Source: Blepharisma japonicum
Lineage: Eukaryota; Ciliophora; Heterotrichea; Heterotrichida; Blepharismidae
Direction: 5' to 3'
Length of the DNA stretch: 64,000 nt
Assembly: GCA_949751835.1 (NCBI GenBank)
Contig: CATKHK010000028.1
Span: forward strand, 62,001-126,000
Shown: positions 47,812 through 58,009 of the stretch, in pieces
How positions within the stretch are numbered: the first letter of the stretch is position 1
Layout of the letters: each line of letters opens with the position of its first letter
Notes under the pieces: model-generated
What the model saw: the letters and a program-made list of their open reading frames with translations, nothing else
Database searches by the model: none
What the model was told of the DNA's origin: nothing
Translations under genes and position numbers: made by a program

Positions 47812-48897
47812 ATGGAAGAGTTAAAAGAAATTATTATTCGATCTCTTGATACCGCTGGAGTTCTTGATAAAATAAGAGCACAGCTCAGGCTAAATGTATT
47901 TAAAGCGGTTCAGAATGATGAAGGAAAAATTCATATTGATAAATCTAAAGCAATTGCCGCAACTCAAACCCCGGAAGGAAAATTAGCAGCGTATTTGTTT
48001 AGGGATTTTATGGAGTGCTATAAGATGAAGTTTACACTAAATGTCTTTGTGCCGGAGTGCCATTTGTTACCGATTGAAGATATTCGTGGTTATCTTCAAA
48101 ACGAGCTAAAAATCACTCCGCCTGCTGATGTCGCATTCTTGACTTTTATGATTCAAAATATGCTGCCCAAAACACAGCCTAAACCAGAGCCAAAACTTGA
48201 GCTAAAATTAAATCCTCAGCCAGCAATTCCTGAGCCTATTGCTAAGCAGCAGCTGGGACCGATCGCAAAATCAAATTTAGCTCCTCTTTCAAAACAGCCT
48301 CTTCCCAACATCCCACCGTTAAACTCCCAAAAACTCGGAAAATTCATATCGCCTCCTGCAGAGTCTTCAGAAAGTCCTAGAATTGATTCTCCACCTTCTT
48401 CAATGCCTGCTCCAAAATCCCAACTTCAAAGCATCCCTCCATTCAAAAATCAAAAACTTCCCCCGTCCGCGGCTCCTGAAATAGCTTCAGATTCAGACTC
48501 AGAGCCCGAATTAAAGCTTCCCGAAAAGAAAACTTCAAACTACCCTCCTTTAAACCTACAAAAAGCCAAATTCGTCCCGCCTGAAATTGATTCGGGCAGT
48601 CTGAGTGATTCTAGAGAAGAAGACTGGAAAAAGAAACCTAACAAATTTGATACAGTTGACGAAGAAAAAAAGCGACTACAAGATATCGATAAAAGAATCC
48701 AAGAAATAAACAAAGGGGACGACCTGAAAAAACTTATAGAAATCCAAGGCGAGAGCCCGCAGCTCAGCTATGAAGAAGACTACGAAGAAGACCCAGGATC
48801 CCAAAGGTACTATGAAGCAAGGTTTTCAGAAGACGAAAGCTTTAACTCCATAATATTAGACGACTACGACATCAGAGAGCCTGCCCAGCTAGTTTAA
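47812..48897 (+). CDS. FOP/FGFR1OP-like LisH basal-body protein
   Basis: The protein has 361 aa. The N-terminal 85 residues resemble the FOP/TONNEAU1 dimerisation domain with its LisH motif: LAAYLFRDFMECYKMKFTLNVFVPE. A Pro/Lys-rich low-complexity middle follows (KPEPKLELKLNP), then a short coiled coil (KKRLQDIDKRIQEINKG) and an acidic end. FOP-family proteins sit at centrosomes and ciliary basal bodies, consistent with a heavily ciliated cell. The gene starts 49 bp after the NBR1-like gene. Confidence 0.82.
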   Translation: MEELKEIIIRSLDTAGVLDKIRAQLRLNVFKAVQNDEGKIHIDKSKAIAATQTPEGKLAAYLFRDFMECYKMKFTLNVFVPECHLLPIEDIRGYLQNELKITPPADVAFLTFMIQNMLPKTQPKPEPKLELKLNPQPAIPEPIAKQQLGPIAKSNLAPLSKQPLPNIPPLNSQKLGKFISPPAESSESPRIDSPPSSMPAPKSQLQSIPPFKNQKLPPSAAPEIASDSDSEPELKLPEKKTSNYPPLNLQKAKFVPPEIDSGSLSDSREEDWKKKPNKFDTVDEEKKRLQDIDKRIQEINKGDDLKKLIEIQGESPQLSYEEDYEEDPGSQRYYEARFSEDESFNSIILDDYDIREPAQLV

Positions 48898-48986
48898 ATT
48901 CCCTAATAATCCCCAGCTCTCCTGCTAACTTAAATTAGCATTAAAAGTACCGCTAAATTCTAACCCAGCCATTTAAGAATAAAGTG

Positions 48987-50357
48987 ATGGCATCTCCATT
49001 CTATCACAAAATTTTTGGAGATACCAATCGGTCCTCATCAGCCCCACCTTTAGTCGATTCCAACACACTTTTTGCGTTCCCCATGGACTCTGATTATGCA
49101 TCACCTTTTTCTCGTAACTTCGGCAACGATCTTTACAAAGACCACCCAGAGCATCACGAAAACAAGCAAGAAGCAGACACAAATGGCTCTGGAATTGAAG
49201 ATGAACCAGTCCACACATGCTCAACCACAGCACTTGTAGACAACGTCGTTAATAATTGCATCAGAGAAGATGACACCTCACCAGATGACTCTTTTTATGG
49301 AGGATTCTCGATGATGGCCAATTTTAACGCAGCCAACTTTGTGCCGGAGTTTTATGGGTACTCGATTTTCACGCCACAAGATGTCTATACAAGAGCTGTG
49401 GAGATGGCTAAGGACCAGAGCGGCTGCAGGCTGCTTCAGAAGAAGTTGGAAGAGCTGAACCCTTTTACAATTCAAACAATATTTGAACAGCTGGCTGAAC
49501 ACGTAAATGAGCTGATGGTCGATCCATTTGGAAACTATTTGATTCAAAAATTGATAGAGGTAAGCGAAGAGCCGATCATTTCCTCAATTATCATGTCAGT
49601 TTCTATTGAAGTCACACAAATTTCTTTAAATGCGCATGGGACCAGAGCTGTTCAGAAGCTTCTTGAAATCTGCTCACAGTACCCTAAATATATTTATATC
49701 TTGGTTAATGCTCTGAATAAAGACATCATAACGCTTATTAAGGATATCAATGGAAATCACGTCATTCAAAAATGCCTTAATGTGTTTGAAAAGAATTACA
49801 ATAATTTCATATACGAAGCAGCTTGCAAAAACATGGTCGATATCGCAACACATAGACATGGCTGCTGCGTTTTACAAAGATGCATTGATGCGGCTTCTCC
49901 AGAGCAGCTGAGTATTTTGATCGATAACATAGTAGAGAACGCAGTTGCCTTGGTAAAAGACGCATTTGGGAATTATGTAGTCCAGTACATAATTGATCTG
50001 AACAGCTTAAGTGTCAACGCCCGCTTAGCTTTGATTTTTATGGAAAGTATGCAAGATTTATCTACACAAAAATTTTCATCTAACGTCATTGAAAAATGTC
50101 TCCAGCAAAATTCGAGCGAAATCCAGCAGGCCATGATACAAGAAATCGGAAAACCGAAAAATCTAGCAAAAATGCTGACTGATCAATATGCGAATTACGT
50201 CGTGCAAAGAGCGTTAACTCTTGCTTCTCCTGCTATGCTTGTGAAGATGCTAAAGGAAATTAAACCGATGATGGAAGATCTAAAGAAAAACCAATTTGGG
50301 AAGAGGATACATGCCAAGCTGCTTAGGAAGTATCCAGAGCTGATGGAGAAAGGGTAA
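48987..50357 (+). CDS. Pumilio-family (PUF) RNA-binding protein
   Basis: The protein has 456 aa from ATG 48987 to TAA. The N-terminal 130 residues are disordered; eight PUF repeats follow. Helix-2 recognition triplets are visible, for example GNYLIQKLIE, GTRAVQKLLE, GNHVIQKCLN, GCCVLQRCID, GNYVVQYIID, SSNVIEKCLQ and ANYVVQRAL. The signature residues are like those that read UGUA-type sites in mRNA 3' UTRs, and PUF proteins repress translation or direct mRNA decay. Exact target order would need a base-by-base code prediction. Confidence 0.95.
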   Translation: MASPFYHKIFGDTNRSSSAPPLVDSNTLFAFPMDSDYASPFSRNFGNDLYKDHPEHHENKQEADTNGSGIEDEPVHTCSTTALVDNVVNNCIREDDTSPDDSFYGGFSMMANFNAANFVPEFYGYSIFTPQDVYTRAVEMAKDQSGCRLLQKKLEELNPFTIQTIFEQLAEHVNELMVDPFGNYLIQKLIEVSEEPIISSIIMSVSIEVTQISLNAHGTRAVQKLLEICSQYPKYIYILVNALNKDIITLIKDINGNHVIQKCLNVFEKNYNNFIYEAACKNMVDIATHRHGCCVLQRCIDAASPEQLSILIDNIVENAVALVKDAFGNYVVQYIIDLNSLSVNARLALIFMESMQDLSTQKFSSNVIEKCLQQNSSEIQQAMIQEIGKPKNLAKMLTDQYANYVVQRALTLASPAMLVKMLKEIKPMMEDLKKNQFGKRIHAKLLRKYPELMEKG

Positions 50358-50519
50358 AAACTATGTAGGTTTGGTAGGGTTTAGCAGTCAGCTGGATTTC
50401 TAAATTCATTGATAATTTAGATGAGTTAATAGAATTTATTAAATGTGATTTGAGTTATTATATGAAAATTTTCGTTTATAGATTTTCTGAATAATAATAT
50501 AGATAATAAAAAGAATAAG

Positions 50520-50762
50520 ATGGATCCAGAAAATAAAGTCGATTCTCAGCCAGATCAAGAAGATAAAGGCAATTCTCAGCTAAATAAAGAACCCTCAAAA
50601 GATGAGTACTCTAAACATTTAAAAGCATTAAACGATCTAAAACCTTCGAGCCCTAAAAATAAAAAACCATTTTTCACCCAAAGAGATGAGCGAGACTGCC
50701 TTGAACTTGCATGCATGTGCTGCTTATTTCCATGCCAACTTTTAAATGGCAATTGCTGCTAG
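50520..50762 (+). CDS. Small protein with Cys-rich C-terminus (CYSTM-like)
   Basis: The protein has 80 aa, ATG to TAG. A hydrophilic, charged head is followed by a tail that starts at about residue 61, CLELACMCCLFPCQLLNGNCC. The tail is hydrophobic and holds eight Cys, like the CYSTM module found at eukaryotic membranes. Palmitoylation of the Cys and peripheral membrane attachment are plausible. The function is unknown. Confidence 0.6.
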   Translation: MDPENKVDSQPDQEDKGNSQLNKEPSKDEYSKHLKALNDLKPSSPKNKKPFFTQRDERDCLELACMCCLFPCQLLNGNCC

Positions 50763-50827
50763 ATATTTACTAATAATCAATATTATTTAAGCTATGTATT
50801 CTCTCAAACTTAAAATTATCATCACCG

Positions 50828-52336
50828 TTATTGACTACAGCTACTCATTTTTACCTTCCTATCAACACTATCTCTTGCTTTCCTTCTAAATATTCGAGAC
50901 AAAACTGACTTGGAGCTTCTCTTTTTAGCGTCATTAAGCTTTTTCTTTAGCTCATCCTTGTGAGTTTCTGCTTCTGCATATTTAAGTTTTGCTTCAATAA
51001 TTAGCTTTTCAGCATCACTGAGCTCTTGCCTGAGTATGTTATTTTCTACAAGCTTACTTTCCTCAAATCTTGCCTTATACCATTTCAAAGAGTCTTCCAA
51101 GCCTTTGATTTGCTCTTGTAATGCTGCTTTTTCTTGTGTCAAAATGGCGATATTCGCTTCTTTTTCAACAAAATTGAAGCAGAAATTTTCTCTTGGAGTC
51201 ATAGTTTTTTCTCCAAGCTCGCTGAATTCACTTTGCAATGACTCAAAGGTGTCTTCAAGTGTGTTGCAAGGTTCTTCCAAGTCTTCAATCTTCTGCTCAA
51301 GCTCTTGCTTTTCCTTTTTTAGAGTGAAAATTCTTAATGCCATTTCTTCTTTAATTGAAGAGATTGAAAGAGAAGCTTCCTTTTCAAGTTCTTCGTGCTT
51401 TATGTGTTCTTCTTTTAGCTGAGTTTCCAAGGCGTTTATCAACAATTGTAACTCTTTATTTTCGGTTTCAAACTTCAAAACTAAAGATTGAGAAATTGCC
51501 TGCTTGGATTTGCTGTCATCAATTTTGATTTCAATTTCATGCCGCAATGATGAAATCATAATTTCTTGTTTGTTTATTAAGTTTTGGAGCTGGAAGTTTT
51601 TAATTTCTAGCTCTTTTAAACTTTGGTGCCTTTCATGAGTTGAATCTTCTAGGTGCCCTTCAATTTGTTTTTGTAGGTTTGCTATAATCTTTTCTTTCTG
51701 CAGCATGGTTCTATTCAGACTTTCTATTTCGTTTTCTTGAGATACAACTCGTTCTTCTAGATTTTGTGCCCTATCTTGGATTTCATCATTTTCATTAAGC
51801 ACTTCTTCAAGTTTTGAATTAAGAGAACTTATTATTTTTTCAGCCCCAGCAAGTTTCTGCTGGAGAAATTCATTTTTCTCTTTCATCTCAGAGATTTCAC
51901 TATAATAGGTTTCTTCCTGCTGCTCTTTTATCTGATAATTCTCGTCCAAAAGTCTTTTAATGATCATCGCTTTTTCGCTAAGCTCTTCGTTTAGCGTTTC
52001 TATCTCAATTTCCATTGATTGAAACGCTTCAAGTTGGTTCGGATAAACGTTAACTGCCATGTTTGAAAAATTATTTTCATTATTGTAACTTATATTTGGA
52101 CTCATTGGAAAAGGTGAATCTTGAGATACTAATACTTGAAAAGAAGGGACGGTAGAAGATGCGATTGAAATGGATGGCTCTTCAGTGAAATAATCTGAGA
52201 TACTATTTGACTGGGATTCATCAGATAGCTCGTCTTCAATTTCCAATATTCGGGCTCGTGGATCAGCATGCAATTTTTTTCGGACCGTTGAGTCAATTGA
52301 GCTGGCTGGTGTGCTATTTAGATTACTGCTCGCCAT
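50828..52336 (-). CDS. Coiled-coil protein
   Basis: The protein has 502 aa from ATG 52336 (MASSNLNSTPASS) to TAA. An in-frame TAA lies upstream of the few codons before that ATG, so the start is well supported. A Ser-rich head is followed by almost continuous coiled coil (about 105-470, for example LEDLEEPCNTLEDTFESLQS), and the tail is basic (RIFRRKARDSVDRKVK). No catalytic domain. Probably a cytoskeletal or vesicle tether; family unknown. Confidence 0.8.
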   Translation of the reverse strand: MASSNLNSTPASSIDSTVRKKLHADPRARILEIEDELSDESQSNSISDYFTEEPSISIASSTVPSFQVLVSQDSPFPMSPNISYNNENNFSNMAVNVYPNQLEAFQSMEIEIETLNEELSEKAMIIKRLLDENYQIKEQQEETYYSEISEMKEKNEFLQQKLAGAEKIISSLNSKLEEVLNENDEIQDRAQNLEERVVSQENEIESLNRTMLQKEKIIANLQKQIEGHLEDSTHERHQSLKELEIKNFQLQNLINKQEIMISSLRHEIEIKIDDSKSKQAISQSLVLKFETENKELQLLINALETQLKEEHIKHEELEKEASLSISSIKEEMALRIFTLKKEKQELEQKIEDLEEPCNTLEDTFESLQSEFSELGEKTMTPRENFCFNFVEKEANIAILTQEKAALQEQIKGLEDSLKWYKARFEESKLVENNILRQELSDAEKLIIEAKLKYAEAETHKDELKKKLNDAKKRSSKSVLSRIFRRKARDSVDRKVKMSSCSQ

Positions 52337-52575
52337 AATAGGTAATTTATCTATTATTTCACTTCTATTAATATAGTTTTTCCTTTTAGGCAACAAATTT
52401 ATGGATTATGCAGTAGCCATTCTTTGACTAAATTTTTTCATTAAGGAAAATTATTGCTTGAGTATTAAATAAAGCTTTGAAAATATTATATTAAATGATA
52501 AGTAAAAAAAGTCTAAGTGAATAAGCTTAAAGAAAATTAGAAGTCAAAATTAGATAGGAATAATTTGTGAGATAA

Positions 52576-53031
52576 ATGGCACAGCCTGTTCACACTCACC
52601 TTCCAAGGGTAGAAAGCGTCCAAACTTATGGTAAGAAAAAGCACGCTCAAGCAGTCGCTTTAATTACAAAAGGAAAAGGCATGATCAGAGTTAATGGTGT
52701 CCCACTTCACCTTGTCGAGCCACAAACCCTCAGAGTGAAAGTGCTGGAGCCTATTCTTTTGCTTGGAGAATCTCGTTTCAGCAAGGTCGACTTCAAAATC
52801 AGAGTCCATGGCGGTGGTTACGTAAGCCAAATCTACGCAGTCCGACAAGCAATAGCCAAAGGAATCATTGCATTCTACCAAAAATATGTAGATGAAGCAT
52901 CCAAGAGACAAATCAAAGAAATGATTTTGGCTTATGACAGAAGCCTGCTGGTGGCTGATCCTAGAAGAAAAGAGCCAAAGAAGTATGGTGGTCCAGGTGC
53001 AAGAGCAAGAAGACAAAAGAGTTATCGTTAA
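52576..53031 (+). CDS. RPS16: Ribosomal protein S16 (uS9), small subunit
   Basis: The protein has 151 aa, the usual length for eukaryotic uS9. [21 protein letters not shown] and the C-terminal [11 protein letters not shown] end, which reaches the P-site tRNA, are conserved. No intron and no Trp codon. This gene is convergent with actin, with 84 bp between stops. Confidence 0.98.
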   Translation: MAQPVHTHLPRVESVQTYGKKKHAQAVALITKGKGMIRVNGVPLHLVEPQTLRVKVLEPILLLGESRFSKVDFKIRVHGGGYVSQIYAVRQAIAKGIIAFYQKYVDEASKRQIKEMILAYDRSLLVADPRRKEPKKYGGPGARARRQKSYR

Positions 53032-53115
53032 ATATTTTCTCTTCAATTGCTATAAACAATATAATTCATATGCAGGGTTATATTTCTAATGATGCTTAAT
53101 GATAAATTAGCTTAC

Positions 53116-54246
53116 TTAGAAGCACTTGCGGTGAACAATGCTAGCTCCTGCTTCATCGTATTCAGCCTTGGTGACCCACATTTGTTGGAAGCTTGAAAGT
53201 GAGCTGAGAATTGAACCTCCAATCCAGACTGAGTATTTTCTTTCAGGTGGAGCTACAACTTTAATTTTCATGCTTGGTGGTGCCTTTGCTACAAGTTCTT
53301 TATTAAGTCTTTCAGAAATTCCTGGATACATGGTAGATCCTCCACTCATGACAACGTTTCCATACAAGTCTCTTCTGATATCTAAGTCACATTTCATGAT
53401 TGATTTATAAGTAGTCTCATCCATGCCGTCAATATCAAGCCCTAACAAGCTTGGCTGGAACAAAGCCTCTGGGGCTCTGAATCTTTCGCTTCCAAGGGTG
53501 ACAGTGCTTCCGTCAGGCATTTCGTAATTTTTTTCGATTTCTGAGGAAGTTCTTGCTTTGTTCATTTCTTCTTGGAAGTCCAAGGCGACATAGCAGAGCT
53601 TTTCTTTGATATCTCTGACAATTTCTTTTTCAGCAGAGTTTGTTAAGGAGTGTCCTCTTTCTGTCATGAGTCTGACAAGGTGTAAGGTCAAGTCACGACC
53701 AGCGACGTCAATTCTTTGAATTGCGTGAGGCAGGGCGTAGCCTTCGTAGATTGGAACAACGTGAGTGACTCCATCACCTGAATCTACGACCATACCAGTG
53801 GTTCTGCCAGAGCTGTACAGTGAAAGCACGGCTTGAATGGCGACGTAGAAAGCTGGTACGTTGAAGGTTTCGAACATGATTTGGGTCATTTTTTCTCTGT
53901 TGTTCTTAGGGTTAAGAGGAGCTTCAGTCAGGAGGACTGGGTGCTCGTCTGCTGGGACTCTCAGCTCGTTGAAGAAAGTGTGATGCCAGATCCTTTCCAT
54001 ATCGTCCCAGTTGGTAACAATACCGTGCTCAATTGGATACTTGAGATTGAGGACGCCTCTCTTGGCTTGTGCCTCGTCACCAATATAAACTTCTTTTTGT
54101 TCTGTTCCTACGATGATTCCTGGCATTCTTGGACGACCGACGATGCTTGGGAATACTGCTCTTGGAGCATCATCGCCGGCTATGCCAGCCTTGCACATTC
54201 CTGATCCGTTGTCAATGACGAGAGCTTGGACGTTCTGATCCACCAT
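53116..54246 (-). CDS. Actin (conventional)
   Basis: The protein has 376 aa, ATG to TAA, no intron. Actin signs are clear: [56 protein letters not shown], and the end IVHRKCF. All four Trp codons are TGG, unlike neighbouring genes. A divergent actin-like gene lies upstream on the same strand. Confidence 0.98.
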   Translation of the reverse strand: MVDQNVQALVIDNGSGMCKAGIAGDDAPRAVFPSIVGRPRMPGIIVGTEQKEVYIGDEAQAKRGVLNLKYPIEHGIVTNWDDMERIWHHTFFNELRVPADEHPVLLTEAPLNPKNNREKMTQIMFETFNVPAFYVAIQAVLSLYSSGRTTGMVVDSGDGVTHVVPIYEGYALPHAIQRIDVAGRDLTLHLVRLMTERGHSLTNSAEKEIVRDIKEKLCYVALDFQEEMNKARTSSEIEKNYEMPDGSTVTLGSERFRAPEALFQPSLLGLDIDGMDETTYKSIMKCDLDIRRDLYGNVVMSGGSTMYPGISERLNKELVAKAPPSMKIKVVAPPERKYSVWIGGSILSSLSSFQQMWVTKAEYDEAGASIVHRKCF

Positions 54247-55023
54247 TTATAACCATCGATGAAGCATATTTGGAAAATTAAGCGAAAGCAGTTTAGAAAG
54301 TTGGGGAAGAATTAAAATGAAATGAAAACTTATTAGATACGACTAAGAAAAATACTCATAGTTGCTTAAAAGTTATTTATTAAAAACCTAAGAAAAGGCT
54401 ATGAGGGTACTTCAAAGAGTTTTGATTGAAAAATCGGAATTAATAAAACCTTTTTAGCAGGGCAAACTAGGAATATTCTAGAAAAGAAGCTGAATGAAAA
54501 ACACGAACAAATACTTATAAAAAATCAGATCAAGAGATAAAGGAGAAGTGGCTAGACAAGAAATGAAATATTGAAGTGTTAAATTAATTTTCTCTACCAT
54601 TTTGTTTAAAATTCATGTAAGAGTTTTAGGATGTGATTATTTATAAGAATTAATGTATTAGAGAACCTGATAATCAGTTTAGGAGCACGTTTATAAGTTA
54701 ATTAATAATTATTATTTAATTCTAGATTAATTCCTTAAATTACTTTTAATAACATAAAATTGGCCTATAAATCTGAATCTCTTCAGCATAAATGAACTTA
54801 TTAAAAATCAGTAGACAGTAACAGTAAATTATTATACTGAGCAGTTTCTTTTCCATATGATTCATTTCGAAATAAATTTATATCATATTATTTCTTACTT
54901 GCAAGCCTGCCGAGTGCTTTAACAAAGCCTTGTTAGTCTTGCTTTATAATCTCTTTCATTTAGATCTATTTTACATTTAGAATTTAAGAAGCGGTTATAA
55001 ATTATTTCTTTTAGTTATATTAT
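54247..55023. other. Intergenic, 777 bp, upstream of actin
   Basis: AT-rich; should contain the actin promoter. No motif can be defended and no gene was seen on either strand. Confidence 0.45.
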
Positions 55024-56157
55024 CTAAAAGCATTTTTGATTTATAATACCAGTGCCTTTTTCAACAAATTCGTCTCTTGTCACCCAAAACTGATTCATAC
55101 TTGACAATGAGGCAAAAATGCTTCCTCCAATTCAAGGATTGTGGGGTCTTGACTCCCTTCTGAATAGCAATTGAACTCTGATATTTGGTGGTGCCTTTGC
55201 TTTCAATTCTTTACTCAATCTATCATCAAATCCTGAAAATAATGATGTGCAGCCACTTGTAATGATATTTTTTCATAAATCTTCTCTTATGTCACTGTCG
55301 CTATTCATTATTGAGGCATTAGTGACTTCATCAATCCCTCCAAATAAATTGTTTGAATCTACTAAGTATGGTTTGAATAACACTTCAGGAATCATATATC
55401 TCTCCCTGCCTAAACTTATTAGGCTTCCATCAGGCATTATATAATCAGGGCTTACTTCTGCTAAATTAATAGAGACGTCCGATTCAGATTGCAAATCTAA
55501 TGATACATAGCAGAGCTTTTCTTTTATTTTTCTTAATATTGCTTTATTATTCATCCATGGGGGAATCCTTTCCCTCAAAAATCTGCTTAATAATTTAGTT
55601 AAATCTAGTCCTCCAATATCTATATGAGCAACATTTGATAAAGTATAGCCATCATAAACTGGTACAGCATGAGTGGCTTGGTTTCCACAATGAACAACCA
55701 AGCCAGTAGTTCTTCCACAACTATAGAGAGAAAGAACAGCCTGATTAACTACATAAAATGCAGGAATATTAAACTCTTCGAAAAAAATCTCAGCCATTCT
55801 TTCCCTTGTCTCTTTTGGGTTAAGCGGTGGCTCAGTAATAAGAAGAGGGAAGTCAGCTGGATTGGCCTTTAATTCTTTTGAAAATAGATGGTATCATATA
55901 GTTTTCATTTCATCTCAGCTCTGAATGATACCTTTTTCAAATGGGCTGAATATTTTGTCTGATTCTCCAAGCAATAATGTCTCACTTCCTATATGGTAAT
56001 TTTCGATTTTTTTCTCTCTATTATTATCAAAACTCTCTGTGATTCCAATAACACTTGGAATTTCTATCTTCGGGAGATCGTCTCCTGAATAGCCAGCTTT
56101 AATGGTGCAAGACCCATTGTCTATTACGATACTCGAGTCAAAGTAATTGGCCATCAT
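55024..56157 (-). CDS. Divergent actin-like protein
   Basis: The protein has 377 aa from MMANYF to TAG, reconstructed across four TGA Trp codons (QSWDEMKTIW, DLWKNI, PWIGGS). It keeps the actin fold end to end: IDNGSCTIKAGYSGDD, LLITEPPLNPKETRERM, and the C-terminal KCF. The phosphate loop VDSGDG is changed to VHCGNQ, where the Asp and Gly-Asp-Gly are lost, so ATP hydrolysis and polymerisation may be impaired. Deviations in the hydrophobic plug and DNase loop are also likely. It is a fast-evolving actin paralog, not a known Arp by its motifs. Confidence 0.9.
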
Positions 56158-57141
56158 TATTTAATCAAACATCAAGTTATTTCCATTAATTTAAATCGGG
56201 TATTATTATCAAATTTTTATTTGTCTAACTTAAAGAATTTAGTTATAAGTTACAGAAAGAATAAGGATGGGCTAAAAAGCCATTTATGAGATTTACAAGG
56301 ATCTTGGTCTAAAAAATAAGCATGCAATTAGTAGTTCATAGTAGAGATAGAATGCTGACTTTTTAAAGCTAATACAAATTATCATATTATAATAAAAATA
56401 TCTGAATTGCTCATTCGATCTTTTAGGATAAGAATTTGTCTTTGGCATTATTTAGATTGTAAAAGTTAAAGCACTTTTATTAATTGGTGTTAGTTAGCAT
56501 TCGTTTTTAGTTTATATTATTATTTAAAGAACTAGATACTTCTTTTTCTTAACGACTTTTAATAGAAAATAATTATTTTGGCTGCTACTTTTTTTTAAGA
56601 ATAGCACTTTATGAATAAAAGTTTCTAATAGTTGTGTATTGGCAATGATTTAATAATGCTAAATTTACTTGCAGGCATTTTGCTATCAGGCCAAGCCCAT
56701 AAAATATCAGCTTTTTATTTGTTTTTTATTATAAGTTACTGACATTTTGTAAAAATTTTGTAAAAGTGTATGCACATTTTTACTAGCGAATTTTTCTTTT
56801 CTAATTATTTAATTAATCTTTTAAAACTGAAAAATTTGAGAGCATGCATTTAGATATCAAGTTGTTTTAAATTTGCCAAAAGAAGATGAAACTCTTTAGC
56901 TCACGTACCGGAACCCATTTTGCATATCAAAATATCAATAGCTATATCATTTTCAAGCTGATAGATATTGATTGTAAGCTATGAAAGATTATTATAATTA
57001 GAAAATATATAGTGTGAAGATAATGCATTTTAAAGCTTATATGATTATTATGGATGAGTAAATTAATGTCCTTAGCAATTATAATAACTTATTTATCAAT
57101 TATTCTAAAAGAAATTTGGTAATATCAAATAATACTGAAAT
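56158..57141. other. Intergenic, 984 bp, the longest gene-free gap
   Basis: AT-rich with T-runs; nothing recognised on either strand and no RNA motif found. Confidence 0.45.
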
Positions 57142-57963
57142 TTAATTTCGAAATATATGACGCTTATTGGTCCTTCTTGACGTTGGCACTGGTGTTGCAA
57201 CAAAATTGGTTAAGAATACCGAATCCTGGCTCAATCTTGCTTCTCTAAAAGTTTTCATGCCATCTCTTCTTTCTAGAAGCTTTTTCATATGAGTTGTTTT
57301 TTTCTCAATTAGTCTTTCAGTTTTGGATTTTTCATCTTCCTTTTCATTCAATTCATTTGCATAAGCATGAAGCACTTTTAGACCTTTTTCTCTCATATTA
57401 GGAGTTCCGCCAAGATAAGTTTGCAGCATTAGTTCTCTCCTTTTATTCGACATCAGTAGCTTAAAAGGCAAATCTTTATGCTCCTGATATATGTTTCCAC
57501 TGATCAAATCCTTGAAAAAATCAAGTAGTAAGTTCTTTCCTTGCATGCCCTTGGCAGTTTTTATTATTTGAAGGAATTCTTCAAATTCAATGACCCCAGA
57601 GCCATCAGTGTCCACTTTGGAAATTAATGATTTTACCTGGTCTTTCTTTTCTACAAGACCCAAGGCCAGTAAAGGCTCAAAAAATTCGCCAGAACTTATG
57701 GCTCCTGACTTATCTGTGTCCAGCTCTCTAAAAAGTGTTCGCAAAGCTGCCCTTTCATTCCCATCAAAGTCAACGTAGACCCCTTTGCCCCTCCGTTTCA
57801 TTCATTCTCTAGTTGTATAACGCCTTAATAAAATCTGATTTTCTTCATTGTGCAGCTTGTTGAGTCCTTTTGGATAATTCGACGAAAGCGTTGGCTTGTT
57901 CGAGATTCCAAAAGATTTTCTCTTGGAAATGTCAGAAAATGATATGGTCTTCGGTTCTCCCAT
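57142..57963 (-). CDS. EF-hand calcium-binding protein
   Basis: The protein has 273 aa, start ATG 57963, TGA Trp at 57802 (REWMKRR). Two canonical EF-hand loops are present: DTDKSGAISSGE and DTDGSGVIEFEE, both with the D-x-D-x-S/G pattern and Glu at position 12. A helical tail (about 155-250) and a basic C-terminus follow. It is likely a calcium sensor in the cortex or cilia, but there is no kinase or other effector domain. Confidence 0.9.
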
Positions 57964-58009
57964 TTAATTAGCTATTAAACGAATTTAAATCTTGAAATAT
58001 CTATTATTC

